Below, in pieces: positions 5,669 through 7,077 of a stretch of 7,077 bases of DNA. This DNA comes from Chitinophagaceae bacterium. GTDB taxonomy: Bacteria > Bacteroidota > Bacteroidia > Chitinophagales > Chitinophagaceae. The position numbers and the translations under genes were made by a program. The DNA is taken from NCBI GenBank assembly GCA_947442905.1, contig CANEWV010000085.1, positions 1 to 7,077 of the forward strand, read 5' to 3'. Each line of letters opens with the position of its first letter. Position 1 is the first letter of the stretch. The notes below the pieces were generated by a model. That model was not told the origin of the DNA and made no database searches. It saw only the letters and a program-made list of their open reading frames with translations.

Positions 5669-6865
5669 ATGTACGATCAATTTAAACCAGTATTGGTTAA
5701 GGAGTTAGAAGGAATTAAAGAGGCTGGACTATTTAAAAACGAAAGAATTATTACATCACCGCAAGCGGCAGAAATTACCATTGAGGGTGGTCAACAAGTT
5801 TTAAATTTTTGTGCCAATAACTACTTAGGTTTATCGTCTCATCCAAAAGTTATTGAAGCGGCTAAAGCGGCTATTGATTCACATGGTTTTGGATTATCAT
5901 CCGTACGATTTATTTGTGGCACGCAAGACATTCATAAAATACTAGAACAAAAAATATCTGAATTTTTAGGCACAGAAGATACCATTTTATATGCCGCGGC
6001 TTTTGATGCGAATGGAGGTGTATTTGAGCCGCTATTTGGTGAAAAGGATGCCATTATATCTGATGCACTAAATCATGCTTCTATTATTGACGGCGTAAGG
6101 CTTACAAAGTCTATGCGCTACCGTTATGAGCATAACTCGATGGAGGATTTAGAAGTAAAATTAAAAGAAGCTATCGCTGCCGGTGCACAACAAAAAATTA
6201 TTGTAACAGATGGTGCTTTTTCTATGGATGGCACTATTGCTCAATTGGATAAAATTGTTGAATTGGCTGAAAAATATGAGGCGCTGGTAATGACTGACGA
6301 ATGTCATTCATCTGGATTTTTAGGAAAAACGGGAAGAGGTGTTCACGAATTAAAAGGTGTGATGGGAAGGGTTGATATTATTACAGGTACACTTGGTAAA
6401 GCATTAGGTGGCGCATCGGGTGGATTTACTTCTGGACGTAAAGAAATTATTGAACTATTAAGACAGCGTTCTAGACCTTATTTATTTTCAAATACATTAG
6501 CGCCTTCTATAGCTGGAGCTTCTATTGCTGTTTTTGATTTACTATCTCAAACCACAACACTTAGAGATACATTAGAAGAGAATACCCAGTATTTTAGAGA
6601 AAAAATTACGGCTGCGGGCTTTGATATAAAACCTGGCACACACCCAATCGTTCCTATTATGTTATACGATGCGGTGGTGTCTCAAAAAATGGCGGAAAAA
6701 TTATTAGAAAAAGGTATTTATGTAATTGGCTTTTACTATCCGGTTGTTCCAAAAGGGCAAGCAAGAATTAGGGTACAAATATCTGCAGCACATACGAGGG
6801 TACATCTAGATCATGCGATTGCGGCATTTATAGAAGTAGGAAAAGAGTTAGGAGTTATACAATAA
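5669..6865 (+). CDS. kbl: Glycine C-acetyltransferase (2-amino-3-ketobutyrate CoA ligase)
   Basis: A 398-residue PLP-dependent fold-type I enzyme of the alpha-oxoamine synthase family. It cleaves 2-amino-3-ketobutyrate with CoA to glycine and acetyl-CoA, completing threonine breakdown. Visible motifs are NFCANNYLGLSSHP (46-59), RFICGTQDIHKILE (80-93), DALNHASIIDGVRL (132-145, H136 expected to stack on PLP), TDGAFSMDG (180-188), TDECHSSGFLGKTGRG (209-224, D210 and H213 at the cofactor) and GTLGKALGG (240-248) with K244 as the Schiff-base lysine. The length and lysine position equal those I recall for E. coli KBL (398 residues, K244). Relatives acting on serine, alanine or glycine (palmitoyltransferase, BioF, ALA synthase) share the fold, but pairing with tdh makes KBL the best call. 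It starts 3 bases after tdh without a Shine-Dalgarno, implying a shared transcript. Its stop is 13 bases from the stop of the convergent downstream gene. Confidence 0.95.
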   Translation: MYDQFKPVLVKELEGIKEAGLFKNERIITSPQAAEITIEGGQQVLNFCANNYLGLSSHPKVIEAAKAAIDSHGFGLSSVRFICGTQDIHKILEQKISEFLGTEDTILYAAAFDANGGVFEPLFGEKDAIISDALNHASIIDGVRLTKSMRYRYEHNSMEDLEVKLKEAIAAGAQQKIIVTDGAFSMDGTIAQLDKIVELAEKYEALVMTDECHSSGFLGKTGRGVHELKGVMGRVDIITGTLGKALGGASGGFTSGRKEIIELLRQRSRPYLFSNTLAPSIAGASIAVFDLLSQTTTLRDTLEENTQYFREKITAAGFDIKPGTHPIVPIMLYDAVVSQKMAEKLLEKGIYVIGFYYPVVPKGQARIRVQISAAHTRVHLDHAIAAFIEVGKELGVIQ

Positions 6866-6881
6866 ATTTTATGTACTCCTA
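6849..6881. terminator. Imperfect palindrome spanning both convergent stop codons, possible bidirectional terminator
   Basis: TAGGAGT (6849-6855) is the reverse complement of ACTCCTA (6875-6881). Inside, AC (6859-6860) can pair with GT (6873-6874) after a three-base bulge, and the AT-rich centre can pair further. The structure includes the last codons and stop of kbl and the stop of the minus-strand gene. The + strand continues with a broken T-rich run (TAATTTCGTTGTTTTAT); the - strand continues AACTCTTTTCC. Neither is a classic uninterrupted U-tract. Confidence 0.4.
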
Positions 6882-7077
6882 TAATTTCGTTGTTTTATAA
6901 ATTTTAATTAAGCCATCATTTTCGCTACTTGTAACAATTAAACTTTGTTTAATTGGACTTTTTGATGCAGGTATAAATATGATACCTTCTGGCGCATCAC
7001 CTGTTTTGAACATTTTTATAAATACAGGTGTTGTTGGGTTTGTGATATCGTAAATCGCAAACGCATCCGCTCTTTCA
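6879..7077 (-). CDS. Choice-of-anchor I family (beta-propeller-like) protein, C-terminal part only
   Basis: The minus-strand reading frame enters from the right edge and ends with a TAG stop at 6879-6881, giving the last 65 residues of a larger protein. The fragment begins ERADAFAIYDITNPTTPVFI and continues KTGDAPEGIIFIP, SPIKQSLIVTSSENDG and LIKIYKTTKL. The RADAFAIYDITNP, TGDAPEG and (S)SE-DG-IKIY pattern is what I recognise as the end of choice-of-anchor I / LVIVD-repeat-like secreted propeller proteins, with each repeat reading as a blade strand. Members are typically exported, large, and of unknown biochemical role. This one ends directly after the last blade, with no visible type IX secretion C-terminal domain or membrane anchor. 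The N-terminus, signal peptide and any catalytic residues lie outside the window. It converges on kbl with 13 bases between the stops and carries a perfect 9-base inverted repeat at 6935-6955. Confidence 0.75.
   Translation of the reverse strand, partial: ERADAFAIYDITNPTTPVFIKMFKTGDAPEGIIFIPASKSPIKQSLIVTSSENDGLIKIYKTTKL
6935..6955 (+). terminator. Perfect 9-bp inverted repeat with T-run, possible terminator for kbl read-through
   Basis: CAATTAAAC (6935-6943) and GTTTAATTG (6947-6955) are exact reverse complements separated by TTT. On the + strand the stem is followed by GAC-TTTTT, an intrinsic-terminator-like shape 70 bases after the kbl stop. It lies inside the coding region of the convergent gene. 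Only two of the nine pairs are G-C, so the stem is weak. Confidence 0.35.

Noticed and set aside
1..7077. Presence of a novel defence, biosynthetic or mobile system.
   Set aside because: Every gene can be assigned to a known family, spacing is ordinary, and there are no transposase, integrase, toxin, nuclease or repeat-array signatures. Nothing suggests recent transfer or an undescribed system.

Overview
The window looks like chromosomal DNA from an AT-rich member of the Bacteroidota. The evidence is: a 741-residue TonB-dependent receptor; a BBP2-type outer-membrane porin with the family's characteristic motif; a short-chain-dehydrogenase (SDR) type threonine dehydrogenase of the kind known from Flavobacterium; A-rich gene leaders without clear Shine-Dalgarno sequences; and several matches to the Bacteroidota -7 promoter box TAnnTTTG. 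I cannot place it below phylum with confidence. I see no mobile element, tRNA, rRNA, CRISPR array or phage gene, and no gene-free stretch over 150 bases.

Layout from left to right. (1) The C-terminal end of a membrane fatty-acid desaturase (+), with an in-frame TGA at its very first visible codons, is followed after 20 bases by a complete histone-deacetylase-like amidohydrolase (+). (2) A TonB-dependent receptor (-) runs towards it, and the two stop codons overlap inside the palindrome TTAA. (3) A 149-base intergenic region separates the receptor from a divergently transcribed porin (+) and carries two outward-facing copies of TAATTTTG. (4) After a further 86 bases comes a tight two-gene operon (+): L-threonine 3-dehydrogenase (tdh) and glycine C-acetyltransferase (kbl), 3 bases apart. 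(5) The C-terminal 65 codons of a beta-propeller-like 'choice-of-anchor I' protein (-) run towards kbl. The two stop codons are 13 bases apart and lie inside an imperfect palindrome.

Functionally, tdh and kbl form the two-step threonine breakdown route: threonine to 2-amino-3-ketobutyrate, then to glycine and acetyl-CoA. The receptor and porin are both outer-membrane barrels sharing one divergent control region. Shared control is possible but not shown. The desaturase and deacetylase could be co-transcribed, but a metabolic link is not evident.

I found no convincing undescribed multi-gene system. The points most worth a second look are the in-frame TGA in the desaturase, the mirrored promoter boxes (which would give the porin a nearly leaderless mRNA), the receptor's TTG start and degenerate FRAP/NPNL region, and two inverted repeats around the kbl 3' end.
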